From positions 75,200 to 139,199 of the forward strand of contig NZ_NTUP01000012.1 of assembly GCF_002561455.1 (NCBI RefSeq): a stretch of DNA of 64,000 nt, written 5' to 3'. This stretch comes from Bacillus sp. AFS015802 (lineage in GTDB: Bacteria > Bacillota > Bacilli > Bacillales > Bacillaceae_B). Shown here one piece after another: positions 43,689 through 51,886 of this stretch (within the stretch, counting starts at the first letter, position 1; every line of letters begins with the position of its first letter). The position numbers and the translations under genes are program-made. Under the pieces are notes generated by a model. That model had not been told where the DNA came from. It saw only the letters and a list, made by a program, of their open reading frames with translations, and made no database searches.

Positions 43689-43704
43689 TTTTTTCACCAC
43701 CAAT

Positions 43705-43718
43705 AGAACATATGTTCG
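43705..43718 (-). promoter_or_regulatory. LexA (DinR) box upstream of the sigma factor gene
   Basis: Minus strand CGAACATATGTTCT, with a perfect GAACATATGTTC palindrome. It matches the Bacillus LexA consensus (CGAAC-N4-GTTCG) at 13 of 14 positions, in the transcript leader next to the RBS. It would repress the gene until DNA damage. Confidence 0.75.
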
Positions 43719-43761
43719 ATTTTAAAGTAAAAAAAAGAGGAGAAAAAATCTCTCAGCTTTT

Positions 43762-43800
43762 ACTTTATAAAGAAGCGGAAGGGCACCTTTTCCACAACCT
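43762..43800 (-). promoter_or_regulatory. Promoter-like element of sigO-like gene, with leader hairpin
   Basis: Minus strand AGGTTGT (43794-43800), 19 bases, TTCTTTATAAAGT (43762-43774): the pair matches that in front of the hydrolase operon. Between it and the LexA box, AAAGTAAAA and TTTTACTTT (about 43722-43764) can fold into a hairpin. Confidence 0.55.
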
Positions 43801-43962
43801 TCTTCTTTAATATCGTCCCATAGTACTATCTATTAAACCATATATTACAGAAGGAAGTAAGTGATGATTGCACTAATTTTCCCTTTTTATCCACTTATTA
43901 GAACGAATTTTGTTCTATTAAAGCATCTTAAGTAAAGTTTGTTTCTTTTGAAACAGCCAGTT

Positions 43963-43994
43963 GTTGGTTGATTTCCGCTCCAATCAACTTCTAG
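43963..43994. repeat. Deletion-scar copy of the intergenic repeat
   Basis: GGTTGATTTCCGCTCC joined directly to AATCAACTTCTA. This is exactly what remains of the full copy at 40865-41003 if the sequence between its two TTCCGCTCCA repeats is deleted. Confidence 0.8.
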
Positions 43995-44127
43995 GCTAAC
44001 ATTCTTAAAAAGAATCATATCAATAAAATGCAGGAATAGGGGACAGTGTTATTGAAAATGTGTATATAAAGATCATTTACTTAATTTCATATTAATGGTT
44101 CATTCTCTATGAAAGGGAAGTGATGAG

Positions 44128-44472
44128 ATGAGTGGTAAATGGATGTTCGTATTTCTTCTGGTTGGTTTATTACTGACTGGATGTGCTGCAGACGATCAGA
44201 AGAAAGAACAGGATTCTACTGAAGTCAACTCGGATGCACCTGCTGCCGACACCGATGAGCCCGCAGGTAAAATAGACGTCCTGGCCAATGATGAAAAGAT
44301 CATAGAGATGCTAAAAAAGAAAGGTGTTATATCGGAAGACGCAACGCATGAAGAAATCGAAAAGGCTCTTCAAAAATACCTTCAAAATAAGAATAATGAC
44401 CAGCTGACCAACGAAAAAGAAAAACAAAAGTATATTGATGAGATCAAAAAAAAGATTCAAGAGGGCAGCTAA
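44128..44472 (+). CDS. Lipoprotein with immune inhibitor A propeptide-like segment
   Basis: A 114-residue lipoprotein: signal MSGKWMFVFLLVGLLLTGC with lipobox LLTGC, then an acidic linker. Residues about 48-90 (NDEKIIEMLKKKGVISEDAT and EEIEKALQKYLQNKNN) closely match the start of InhA at 45620 ([20 protein letters not shown], then [16 protein letters not shown]). The rest is lysine-rich. It probably sits on the outer membrane face; a link to InhA processing or inhibition is inference. RBS AAAGGGAAG before ATG 44128. Confidence 0.75.
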   Translation: MSGKWMFVFLLVGLLLTGCAADDQKKEQDSTEVNSDAPAADTDEPAGKIDVLANDEKIIEMLKKKGVISEDATHEEIEKALQKYLQNKNNDQLTNEKEKQKYIDEIKKKIQEGS

Positions 44473-44474
44473 TG

Positions 44475-44505
44475 GGGCAAGGGTGAAAAAACCCTTGCCC
44501 GTTCT
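44475..44505. terminator. Terminator between the lipoprotein and SDR genes
   Basis: GGGCAAGGGT, loop GAAAAA, ACCCTTGCCC, then GTTCTTCTTTT on the plus strand; the convergent gene ends at 44510. Confidence 0.8.
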
Positions 44506-44509
44506 TCTT

Positions 44510-45304
44510 TTAACGCATCACACTGCCCCCGGAAATCTTGACGGATTCCCCTACAATGTTCTCGGCCGCATCACTTAATAGATAGACAATCGTATTCGCG
44601 ACTTCCACAGGGGAGGTTAATCTTCCTGAAGGAATGCCGTCCTTCGCAATCTCCAATTGTTCCTCATAGCTTCTGCCTTCCCGTTCCCCTTTGGATTTGA
44701 TGGCGTTTCGCCCCATCTCTGTATCGACATACCCCGGACAGATGGCATTCACTCTGATATTATGTTCGATCGCTTCATGAGCAAAGGCCTGGGTGAATCC
44801 TGTCACCGCAAACTTGGACGCGCTGTATGCACTGTTCCCATGGGTGCCTCTCAGTCCGGAGAGGGAAGAGATATTAACGATCGCCCCTCTATCTGCGCTC
44901 TTCATTTGATTATAAACAGCCTGGGATAGCTGGACCAGTGAGAAGTAGTTTAACTCCATGATTTTTCGTACATCATCTTCAGATAGTTTCTCCACCAGAT
45001 CACCGCCGCCTATCCCGGCCGAATTTACAAGACCTGTGATGGGACCGTGCTCGTCTCTTGCTGCCGACAAGAGCTGTCCCCGTTCTTCGGAACTCGTAAG
45101 ATCCGCTTTATACAGGAAGACCCTACTTGGATCCTCGCAATCTGCTTTCAGTTCATTCAGCTTTTCTTCATTCCGTCCTGTGATCGTCACCTTGGCACCC
45201 GCCTGGACAGCCACTTTCGCCGTTTCGTACCCGATGCCGCCGGTGGCACCGGTAATAAGAATATGATGATCTTTCAACGTGCTTTCGTGAAAAAGGAAAC
45301 TCAT
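44510..45304 (-). CDS. SDR-family oxidoreductase, 3-oxoacyl reductase-like
   Basis: A 264-residue short-chain dehydrogenase. Cofactor motif ITGATGGIGYETAKVAVQAG near 16, VNSAGIGGG near 90, catalytic Ser and SAYSASKFAVTG near 160 (Tyr-x-x-x-Lys), then VNAICPGYVDTEMG. The general pattern is that of 3-ketoacyl reductase or alcohol dehydrogenase-like SDRs. RBS GGAGGGT lies before ATG 45304. The substrate is unknown. Confidence 0.85.
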   Translation of the reverse strand: MSFLFHESTLKDHHILITGATGGIGYETAKVAVQAGAKVTITGRNEEKLNELKADCEDPSRVFLYKADLTSSEERGQLLSAARDEHGPITGLVNSAGIGGGDLVEKLSEDDVRKIMELNYFSLVQLSQAVYNQMKSADRGAIVNISSLSGLRGTHGNSAYSASKFAVTGFTQAFAHEAIEHNIRVNAICPGYVDTEMGRNAIKSKGEREGRSYEEQLEIAKDGIPSGRLTSPVEVANTIVYLLSDAAENIVGESVKISGGSVMR

Positions 45305-45363
45305 TTTTTACCCTCCTTGTGATGTATAGTAGGTTTTACCCGATGGGGGGAGGAGGGAAACGG

Positions 45364-45504
45364 ATGGATGTACGATTTGAAAATAAAAATGTGTATTTAA
45401 AAAAGTTGGATGGGATGGAAAATAAATGCTTTGATAGACAATTCGAGACAGCTGTTCCTCGTTCCATGCCGAATAATAGAAGGGACTCTGCTCAAAAATT
45501 GTAA
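45364..45504 (+). CDS. Small hypothetical protein
   Basis: A possible 46-residue product (MDVRFENKNVYLKKLDGMEN..., basic C-terminus ending RRDSAQKL). It has a good RBS (GGGAGGAGGG) before ATG 45364, in a gap between divergent genes. There is no family I recognise and no clear promoter, so it may not be real. Confidence 0.35.
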   Translation: MDVRFENKNVYLKKLDGMENKCFDRQFETAVPRSMPNNRRDSAQKL

Positions 45505-45518
45505 CTTTTTCACTTCTT

Positions 45519-45548
45519 TTGACTAGTTTTATCACTAGTATTTACAAT
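45519..45548 (+). promoter_or_regulatory. Promoter of inhA
   Basis: TTGACT (45519-45524), 18 bases, TACAAT (45543-45548). The spacer contains a repeat of ACTAGT (two copies), a possible operator. Confidence 0.55.
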
Positions 45549-45619
45549 ATTCAGACGAATTGATATGATCATTTTGTTCTTCAAATAGAACGGATCTAGT
45601 ACTCTATCAATTTACAGGG

Positions 45620-48016
45620 GTGAATCAGTTGAGGAAGAAAAAATCGGCATTAAAAGTTTTGACAAGCATCACGGCTACCACCATTGTAGCATCCACATTA
45701 TTTGCAGGTAGCGTGGCAGGACCTAAGCCAGTACCTGCGTCTGCTGCTGCGTCTTCGATGGAATCGGCACCGATCGATTTAAACATCATTAACGAAGACC
45801 GTTTGGCAAAAGCACTTCAAGATCGAGGGGTCATTTCTAAAAACGCCTCTACTGCCGAAATTCAGAAAGCTGTGAAAGAGTACATACAAAAGAAAAAGAA
45901 TGTGAAAGAACCTAAATCAGCAAAAGAACAAAAGCATGACGAAATGGATCAGAAAGCGAAAGATTTTTTAACCAAGCAAAAGGATAAGCTGATGAAGCAA
46001 ATGGAAAAAGGTCATGATAATTTCAAGAAGGGGAAACCTACCGAAGCTGCCAAGGTGGATTCTGCTAAGCAGGCACCATACAATGGAGCAGTAAGAAAGG
46101 ATAAAGTTCTTGTTCTACTGACAGAATTCTCGGACTTTAAGCATAATAATGTCATTCAGGAAAAAGGATACATGTATTCTAGTAATTTTAATAAGGAGCA
46201 TTATGAAAAATTAATGTTCGGGGATGAAGACTTCGAATTGTTTAACGGTGAAAAAGTCAAAACCTTTAAGCAGTTCTATGAAGAGCAGTCCGGGGGAAGT
46301 TATACGTTGGATGGGGCTGTCTCTGAATGGTTGACGGTGCCTGGAACGGCAAAAGAGTATGGTGATGATAATCCTAATGGCGGACATGATAACCTAGCTC
46401 CTAAAGGGCCACGTGATTTGGTGAAAGATGCTTTAAAAGCTGCAGTGGCATCTGGTATGGATCTATCTCAATACGATTTATTTGATCAATACGATCTTGA
46501 CGGAGATGGCAATCAAAACGAGCCGGACGGTTTAGTGGATCATCTGATGATAATCCATGCCGGAACCGGGCAAGAAGCTGGTGGGGGTAAACTTGGTGAT
46601 GACGCGATCTGGTCTCACCGTTGGGTATTGAATGGAGTGTACAAAGTACCTGGATCATCGACTGAAGTCCCATATTGGGGCGGCCAAATGGCAGCCTATG
46701 ATTACACTATCCAACCCGAAGACGGTGCAGTCGGAGTCTTTGCCCACGAATTCGGTCATGATTTAGGTCTTCCGGATGAATACGACACCCAATACACAGG
46801 TCAAGGTGAGCCGGTCGCTTCCTGGTCCATCATGAGTGGCGGCAGCTGGAATGGAAACATTGCAGGTACGGCACCGACAAGCTTCTCCCCTCAGAATAAG
46901 GAGTTCTTCCAGAAGACGATGGGCGGAAACTGGGCCAATATTACGGAGATAGACTATAAAGATATTGATAAAAGTGGAATGACTTCATTCCTTGATCAAA
47001 GTGTAACGAAATCTAAGAATCCGGGAATTGTAAAAGTGAATCTTCCTCAAAAGGAAGTGAAGGGAATTCAACCTGCATTTGGGAAACAGTACTATTACAG
47101 TACGAAAGGTGATGACCTTCATACGTCATTAGTGTCTCCTGAGTTTGATTTGACGAATGCAGCAACGGCTAAGTTTGATTTTAAAACGCTATATGATATT
47201 GAGTATAACTTCGATTATTTATATGTCACGGCAGTAACGGATGGCGGTAAGGAAGTTGAGCTGGATGTGATTGGGAATGACGATACAGACGGAGATGCTC
47301 GTGCTGAATCTACTAAGGGTCAATGGATTAATAAAGGGTACGATCTAAGTCAGTTTGCAGGCGAAAAAGTCACTCTATATTTTGATTATGTTACCGATGG
47401 CGGACTCGCCCTTGACGGCTTTGCCATGGATAACATTACAGTGACTGTAGATGGTAAGGAAGTCTTCTCAGACGATGCTGAAGGAGAAGCGAAATTTACT
47501 AAGGATGGATTCGTTGTTTCCAACGGTTTTGATAAAAAAGATCACTACTACTACCTCGAATGGAGAAACTATGCCGGATCCGACAAAGCATTAGCCTTCT
47601 CCCGCGGAGTGAAATATAACACTGGATTAGTCGTCTGGTATGGTGACGACAGCTTCACAGACAACTGGGTGGGTGTGCATCCAGGTGAAGGGTTCCTTGG
47701 AGTGGTAGATTCACATCCGGAAGCTATTTTAGGCATGAGAAATGGATCACCTTCAACGTATCAAAGTACCCGCTACCAAGTAGCAGATGCGGCGTTCTCA
47801 ATGGACAAAGCACCTGATTGGTATATCGACTCTCCATCCCGTGGGATCTTTGATTATAAAGGACTAGATGGCGTCCGTGCCTTCGATGATTCAAAAACAT
47901 ACATGAACAATTTAATTCCTGATGCCGGACGAAAAACGCCTAATTATGGGCTGAAATTCGAAGTTATCGGTGAAGCGAAAGATAATACTGCCGGAGCGGT
48001 TTGGATTCACAAATAA
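45620..48016 (+). CDS. inhA: Immune inhibitor A metalloprotease (M6)
   Basis: A secreted 798-residue zinc metalloprotease of the M6 family (InhA/InA), known in the B. cereus group for cutting host defence and matrix proteins. N-terminal signal peptide and propeptide are followed by the catalytic domain with [15 protein letters not shown] (HExxH) near residue 378 and SGGSWNG-type region, then a long beta domain. GTG 45620 and TTG 45629 are both possible starts. Such proteases need not imply virulence. Upstream lies a lipoprotein with a matching propeptide segment. Confidence 0.93.
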   Translation: MNQLRKKKSALKVLTSITATTIVASTLFAGSVAGPKPVPASAAASSMESAPIDLNIINEDRLAKALQDRGVISKNASTAEIQKAVKEYIQKKKNVKEPKSAKEQKHDEMDQKAKDFLTKQKDKLMKQMEKGHDNFKKGKPTEAAKVDSAKQAPYNGAVRKDKVLVLLTEFSDFKHNNVIQEKGYMYSSNFNKEHYEKLMFGDEDFELFNGEKVKTFKQFYEEQSGGSYTLDGAVSEWLTVPGTAKEYGDDNPNGGHDNLAPKGPRDLVKDALKAAVASGMDLSQYDLFDQYDLDGDGNQNEPDGLVDHLMIIHAGTGQEAGGGKLGDDAIWSHRWVLNGVYKVPGSSTEVPYWGGQMAAYDYTIQPEDGAVGVFAHEFGHDLGLPDEYDTQYTGQGEPVASWSIMSGGSWNGNIAGTAPTSFSPQNKEFFQKTMGGNWANITEIDYKDIDKSGMTSFLDQSVTKSKNPGIVKVNLPQKEVKGIQPAFGKQYYYSTKGDDLHTSLVSPEFDLTNAATAKFDFKTLYDIEYNFDYLYVTAVTDGGKEVELDVIGNDDTDGDARAESTKGQWINKGYDLSQFAGEKVTLYFDYVTDGGLALDGFAMDNITVTVDGKEVFSDDAEGEAKFTKDGFVVSNGFDKKDHYYYLEWRNYAGSDKALAFSRGVKYNTGLVVWYGDDSFTDNWVGVHPGEGFLGVVDSHPEAILGMRNGSPSTYQSTRYQVADAAFSMDKAPDWYIDSPSRGIFDYKGLDGVRAFDDSKTYMNNLIPDAGRKTPNYGLKFEVIGEAKDNTAGAVWIHK

Positions 48017-48025
48017 TAATGAGAA

Positions 48026-48060
48026 GCGACCTTGGACAATGTCCAAGGTCGCCTTTTTTT
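48026..48060 (+). terminator. Terminator of inhA
   Basis: GCGACCTTGGACA, loop, TGTCCAAGGTCGC, then TTTTTTT; it ends next to the convergent TetR gene. Confidence 0.88.
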
Positions 48061-48706
48061 ACGCTTTCCCAATCCCATCCACAATCATCCTCACTGTCAT
48101 CTCGATCTCCTTCTCATCATCCCAATCGGCTTCGGGAAGGAAAAGATAGCGGACAAGGAGTAATCCGAAGATGCTGGAAGCTGAAAATCGAACGACAGCG
48201 TGTGAAGGCATGTCGATGATCTGTCCTTTTTCTTTATAATAATCAACGAGCTTCACGAATTTCTCGAATACCTTTTCTCCGATGTGCTCCCGGAACTGTT
48301 CTTTCAGTTCGGGATGAAAAGGGATTTCCTGTATCAGAATTTTAAAAGCGGTCATATTTTCTTTCAAAAACTCCTGGCGGTTCAAGATCATCGCTTTCAG
48401 GAAATCTTCATAGCGTTCGTATTTCGCATCGAGGACCTTGTTGAGATCACGGATGACAAACGGCGCAATGAGTTTGGCCATCGTAGGGGATACTATCGAA
48501 AGAAGCAGGTCCTTCTTCGTTTTATAGTGCCGGAAGATGGTTCCTTCTGCGACGCCGGCCTTTTTGGCGATTTGACTGGTGGAGGTGGAGGCGTAGCCTT
48601 TTTCCGCGAACATTTCAATCGCGGCCTCCACGATTTTCTGCTGTTTATCCGTCAGTGTTTCTTCCTGGTCGAATAATTGTTTAAATATATTTTTTTCATC
48701 AGACAT
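48059..48706 (-). CDS. TetR/AcrR-family regulator of the ABC exporter
   Basis: A 215-residue TetR-family repressor. N-terminal helix-turn-helix: TDKQQKIVEAAIEMFAEKGYASTSTSQIAKKAGVAEGTIFRHYKTKKDLL. The C-terminal ligand domain is variable (RFSASSIFGLLLVRYLFL). It is the last gene of the three-gene operon with an ATPase and a permease. The perfect double operator upstream of the operon (50498-50560) is its likely binding site, so it should control its own operon. Confidence 0.88.
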   Translation of the reverse strand: MSDEKNIFKQLFDQEETLTDKQQKIVEAAIEMFAEKGYASTSTSQIAKKAGVAEGTIFRHYKTKKDLLLSIVSPTMAKLIAPFVIRDLNKVLDAKYERYEDFLKAMILNRQEFLKENMTAFKILIQEIPFHPELKEQFREHIGEKVFEKFVKLVDYYKEKGQIIDMPSHAVVRFSASSIFGLLLVRYLFLPEADWDDEKEIEMTVRMIVDGIGKA

Positions 48707-48738
48707 CCTTTAAACCCCTAACTTCATTCATTCCTTAC

Positions 48739-49770
48739 CTATATTTTACGGTATTTTCGTAGGGCTGCAACATTCAGGACAATAAAGAGTAAAGAAAACC
48801 CGATCAGCACTGATAGATTAAAGAGTAGATCTTCGAATGCATAGCCCCGTATCATGATATCCCTTAAGGCATCCGCTGCATAATAGAGCGGTGTCAAAGG
48901 GCCGATCCAGCTCAGCCACTCGGAAATGGTTTCTAAATTGAATAGTCCCGAGAAGAAGATCTGTGGAACGACCACGATCGGAATGAACTGCATCATCTGT
49001 AATTCATTTTTAGCAAAAGCGGACAGCAATATTCCCAGCGTAAGGGCGGTGAAGGATAAGGAGACGATGATGATCAATACGTTGAGAAAGCTGCCTTTCA
49101 TCATCATATCCAGAACGTAGATCGAGTACCATGAAATCAGCGAAGCCTGAAGGAGCGTCACGATTCCGAAACCGATCACGTAACTGACGACCATTTCCCA
49201 TATTTTAATAGGGGAAGCAAGCAGCCTCTCTAATGTGCCCGTCGTTCTTTCTCTTAAAAAGGACACCCCGCTGATTAAAAAGACGAAAAAGAAGACAAAA
49301 AATCCAAGTAGGACCGGTCCAAAAGAATCGAACATCTCCATATCCTTGCTTCCGTGCACATATTCCACCTCATCGGAAAGGTCCTGTGAAGGGGAAGGGA
49401 ACAGGGTTTGAATCTTCTTCATGACGGCGCCGTTGACAGTCGGATCACTGCCTTCAATGACGATGGAAGGTGCAGTGGGGTCCTCGAATGAAATATAGCC
49501 ATCCAGTTCTCCGTTCTTGACGTCCTTCATCGCCTTTTCGGGACTCGTATAGGATTGGAAATCCTGTGTATCGAACTTCGCCTCCAACTGCTTTGGCAGA
49601 TCCACAATGGCAACCTTGGCTTCATAATCATCGGAGTTAAACACAAGGGACAGCATGCTGAGTATCAAGAGTGGAGCCAGAAACATCAAGGCCAATGTGC
49701 GTTTGTCACGCATGAGCTGCTGAAGGATACGGACGACAAATCCCTTAATTCTCAATGGAAACACCTCCAT
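48739..49770 (-). CDS. ABC-2 type transporter permease
   Basis: A 343-residue permease with one N-terminal helix (LALMFLAPLLILSMLSLVF), an extracytoplasmic domain (about 40-160) and a C-terminal block of five helices, with FVFLISGVSFLRERTTGTLERLLASPI typical of the ABC-2/NodJ family. It overlaps the ATPase gene by 26 bases. The substrate is not known; such pairs often export drugs. It is second in the operon. Confidence 0.87.
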   Translation of the reverse strand: MEVFPLRIKGFVVRILQQLMRDKRTLALMFLAPLLILSMLSLVFNSDDYEAKVAIVDLPKQLEAKFDTQDFQSYTSPEKAMKDVKNGELDGYISFEDPTAPSIVIEGSDPTVNGAVMKKIQTLFPSPSQDLSDEVEYVHGSKDMEMFDSFGPVLLGFFVFFFVFLISGVSFLRERTTGTLERLLASPIKIWEMVVSYVIGFGIVTLLQASLISWYSIYVLDMMMKGSFLNVLIIIVSLSFTALTLGILLSAFAKNELQMMQFIPIVVVPQIFFSGLFNLETISEWLSWIGPLTPLYYAADALRDIMIRGYAFEDLLFNLSVLIGFSLLFIVLNVAALRKYRKI

Positions 49771-50473
49771 TTTTCAAAAAGACATCTTCGATTGAAGAGA
49801 CCCCGTATGTTTCTTTTATCGCAGACGGCGTGTCGCTTGAAATGATTTCTCCATGCTGCAGGAGACCGAGCCTGTCGCATCTCTCTGCTTCATCCATGAC
49901 GTGGGTGGTGATGATCAGCGTTCTGCCTTCCTCTTTCAGCCGGTGAAAACTGTCCCAGATTTCTTTTCGCAATACAGGGTCGATTCCGACTGTCGGCTCG
50001 TCTAAAAACAGAACTTCAGGATCATGAAGGAGGGCAATGGCAAGAGAAAGTCTTCGTTTCATCCCCCCGGAGTATTGATGAACAGGTTTGTTCAGGTGAT
50101 CAACAAGATCAACGGTGGTCATCACTTTTTCAATTTGCGCTTTTCGTTCGGCTTTCTTTAACCCGTAGAGGGAGGCCATAAAAGATAAGTTTTCTTTTGC
50201 CGTCAGCTCATCGTAGAGGGCATCTGATTGAGCCATATATCCGATGGTCGGGTACAGGTCCTTTGCCTTCAGCTTGTTGCCTTTGAACGTGACACTGCCG
50301 GATGATGGCGTCTCAAGGCCGATCATCAGCTTGATCATGGTTGTTTTTCCTGAACCTGAAGGCCCCAATAAACCATAAATATGTCCTTTAGGAATGGTTA
50401 GAGTGACATTCTTTAATACTTTCTGTGAGCCAAACGATTTTGAGAGCTCACTTAATTGAATAATGGAATCCAT
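49745..50473 (-). CDS. ABC transporter ATP-binding protein
   Basis: A 242-residue ATPase: Walker A GPSGSGKTTMIK near residue 38, Q-loop YMAQSD, signature YSGGMKRRLSLAIAL near 133, Walker B VLFLDEPTVGID near 155 and the H-loop ITTHVMDEAERC. Start ATG 50473 has AAGGAAGGTG upstream; the reading frame continues further but the operator region begins there. It energises the permease encoded next to it. Confidence 0.92.
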   Translation of the reverse strand: MDSIIQLSELSKSFGSQKVLKNVTLTIPKGHIYGLLGPSGSGKTTMIKLMIGLETPSSGSVTFKGNKLKAKDLYPTIGYMAQSDALYDELTAKENLSFMASLYGLKKAERKAQIEKVMTTVDLVDHLNKPVHQYSGGMKRRLSLAIALLHDPEVLFLDEPTVGIDPVLRKEIWDSFHRLKEEGRTLIITTHVMDEAERCDRLGLLQHGEIISSDTPSAIKETYGVSSIEDVFLKNGGVSIEN

Positions 50474-50497
50474 ATGAATCACACCTTCCTTGAATAA

Positions 50498-50560
50498 TGA
50501 GTGATTACTCACTTTCAATATAAAGGATATTCGTTTGTTTGTAAAGTGAGTAATCACTCA
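50498..50560 (-). promoter_or_regulatory. Promoter with perfect inverted TetR operators
   Basis: Minus strand TTTACA (50540-50545), 17 bases, TATATT (50517-50522). Flanking boxes TGAGTGATTACTCACTTT (50498-50515) and its exact complement (50543-50560) form an 18-bp perfect inverted repeat, each box itself nearly palindromic. One covers the -35 and one the start. This is the expected target of the TetR-type repressor encoded at the operon end. Confidence 0.85.
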
Positions 50561-50609
50561 CGACATTACATATTTAGTATATTCCTGACATTCACATATA
50601 GAAGAGACC

Positions 50610-50643
50610 AATAAAAAAGAGCCTGGGCGATGGCCCAAGCTCT
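50610..50643 (-). terminator. Terminator of bshB2
   Basis: On the minus strand AAGAGCTTGGGC, loop CATC, GCCCAGGCTCTT, then TTTT. Confidence 0.85.
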
Positions 50644-50653
50644 TGTTCAATCA

Positions 50654-51337
50654 TTATTTTACGTTGTCATTTTCCCACTGATAGCTCCAGAAACGTTCAA
50701 CGGTGACCCATTTCATCGCTTCAGGGTCATTCTGCTGAATTCCTTTTTCAAGATCCTTCAGCATCCAGGCCGTTTGAGAGATGTGAGCCTTCATGGCTCC
50801 GATTTTTTGATCTTTCACCGGTGTGATATCGACTAGGATATCAGGCTTTCCGAGAATCTCCTCGCAGTTCTTTGAGAATGCAAGGCAGTGAAGCTTCGGT
50901 CTTGATTCTTTCGGAAGGCGTCGAACGGCGCGGACGACGGCTCTTGCGGTTGCTTCGTGATCCGGGTGAACGGAGTATTCCGGGTAGAATGTGATGATGA
51001 GGGACGGGTTTAATTCGTCGATCAGCTCCGTCACCATGTTCGAAAGCTTTTCATCATTTTCGAATTCAAGCGTCTTATCCCGGTATCCCATCATGCGAAG
51101 ATCCTGGATTCCCATTACTTCAGCGGCTTTTTGCAATTCTTTCTTCCGGATTAACGGAAGGGACTCGCGAGTCGCGAACGGCGGGTTCCCCAGGTTCCTT
51201 CCCATCTGCCCTAATGTGAGGCACGCATAGGTGACGGGTGTTCCATTGTTCACGTGAGTGGATATGGTTCCTGATACACCGAATGCCTCATCATCCGGGT
51301 GTGGAAAGATGACAAGTACTTGTCTTTCTTTTTCCAT
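50654..51337 (-). CDS. bshB2: Bacillithiol biosynthesis deacetylase BshB2
   Basis: A 227-residue PIG-L family deacetylase. The zinc motif is FPHPDDEAFG near residue 12, with VHPDHEATARAVV (His and Asp) near 123. BshB2 removes the acetyl group from N-acetylglucosaminyl malate in the second step of bacillithiol synthesis; BshB1 shares the task. It follows yojF in the same operon, as in B. subtilis yojFG. RBS GGAGAGG lies before ATG 51337. Confidence 0.9.
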   Translation of the reverse strand: MEKERQVLVIFPHPDDEAFGVSGTISTHVNNGTPVTYACLTLGQMGRNLGNPPFATRESLPLIRKKELQKAAEVMGIQDLRMMGYRDKTLEFENDEKLSNMVTELIDELNPSLIITFYPEYSVHPDHEATARAVVRAVRRLPKESRPKLHCLAFSKNCEEILGKPDILVDITPVKDQKIGAMKAHISQTAWMLKDLEKGIQQNDPEAMKWVTVERFWSYQWENDNVK

Positions 51338-51369
51338 TTTGACCTCTCCTTTATATATATGTTCGAGTA

Positions 51370-51717
51370 TTAGCTGAAAGGTGTCGGGCTGATTTCAAGG
51401 GCAACGGCGAGTTTCCCGTCGCCGCCATGACCTGCAAGTAACAGGCGGCCCAGTTCATCGAATTCATAATGAGTCAGTCCTTCGGCGTAGATCCAGCCGA
51501 TTTCCAATTTCAGGCCGACACGGTAAGGTCCGTCCCCGATGATCTTTCCGTGCTCATAATTGACTTTTGCATTTCGTATATAGGCGCCTGCCGAGAAGAA
51601 GCCTTCATTGAAGTGGGAAGCGTAGGCTCCATTGGTGGTTTCTAAATGTATATAAACGTCCTGACGGGCAAGCTGGGTAATGATCCCCTGCACATCAGCA
51701 ATCTTGATCGGTTCCAT
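51370..51717 (-). CDS. yojF: YojF-family protein
   Basis: A 115-residue protein of the DUF1806/YojF family (MEPIKIADVQGIITQLARQD..., with YIHLETTNGAYASHFNEGFFSAGAYIRNAKV). It has no known activity. It is the first gene of the two-gene yojF-bshB2 unit, 32 bases apart, so a link to bacillithiol is suggested by context only. RBS AGGAGGA precedes ATG 51717. Confidence 0.85.
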   Translation of the reverse strand: MEPIKIADVQGIITQLARQDVYIHLETTNGAYASHFNEGFFSAGAYIRNAKVNYEHGKIIGDGPYRVGLKLEIGWIYAEGLTHYEFDELGRLLLAGHGGDGKLAVALEISPTPFS

Positions 51718-51827
51718 CCTTTTTTCCTCCTTAAGTACAGAAAAGACTCTTAACCATTATGTATTATCTTACTAAAATTCATGAGTGATTGCGAAAAGTA
51801 TGATTGGGTGGGGGGAGGTCCGTCCCT

Positions 51828-51872
51828 CAAAAAAGGTGCCAGGCACGAAGGAGTTGATTCGTGCCTGGCACC
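51828..51872 (-). terminator. Terminator of pdxK within a common Bacillus palindrome
   Basis: GGTGCCAGGCACGAA and TTCGTGCCTGGCACC form a 15-bp stem; on the minus strand it is followed by TTTTTT. The core GTGCCAGGCAC is also a frequent Bacillus intergenic palindrome. Confidence 0.8.
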
Positions 51873-51886
51873 GGTTGTCCAAGAGA

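Noticed and set aside
43899-43917. Inverted repeat TAGAACGAATTTTGTTCTA as a second LexA box
   Set aside because: The GAAC and GTTC halves are seven bases apart; LexA needs four.
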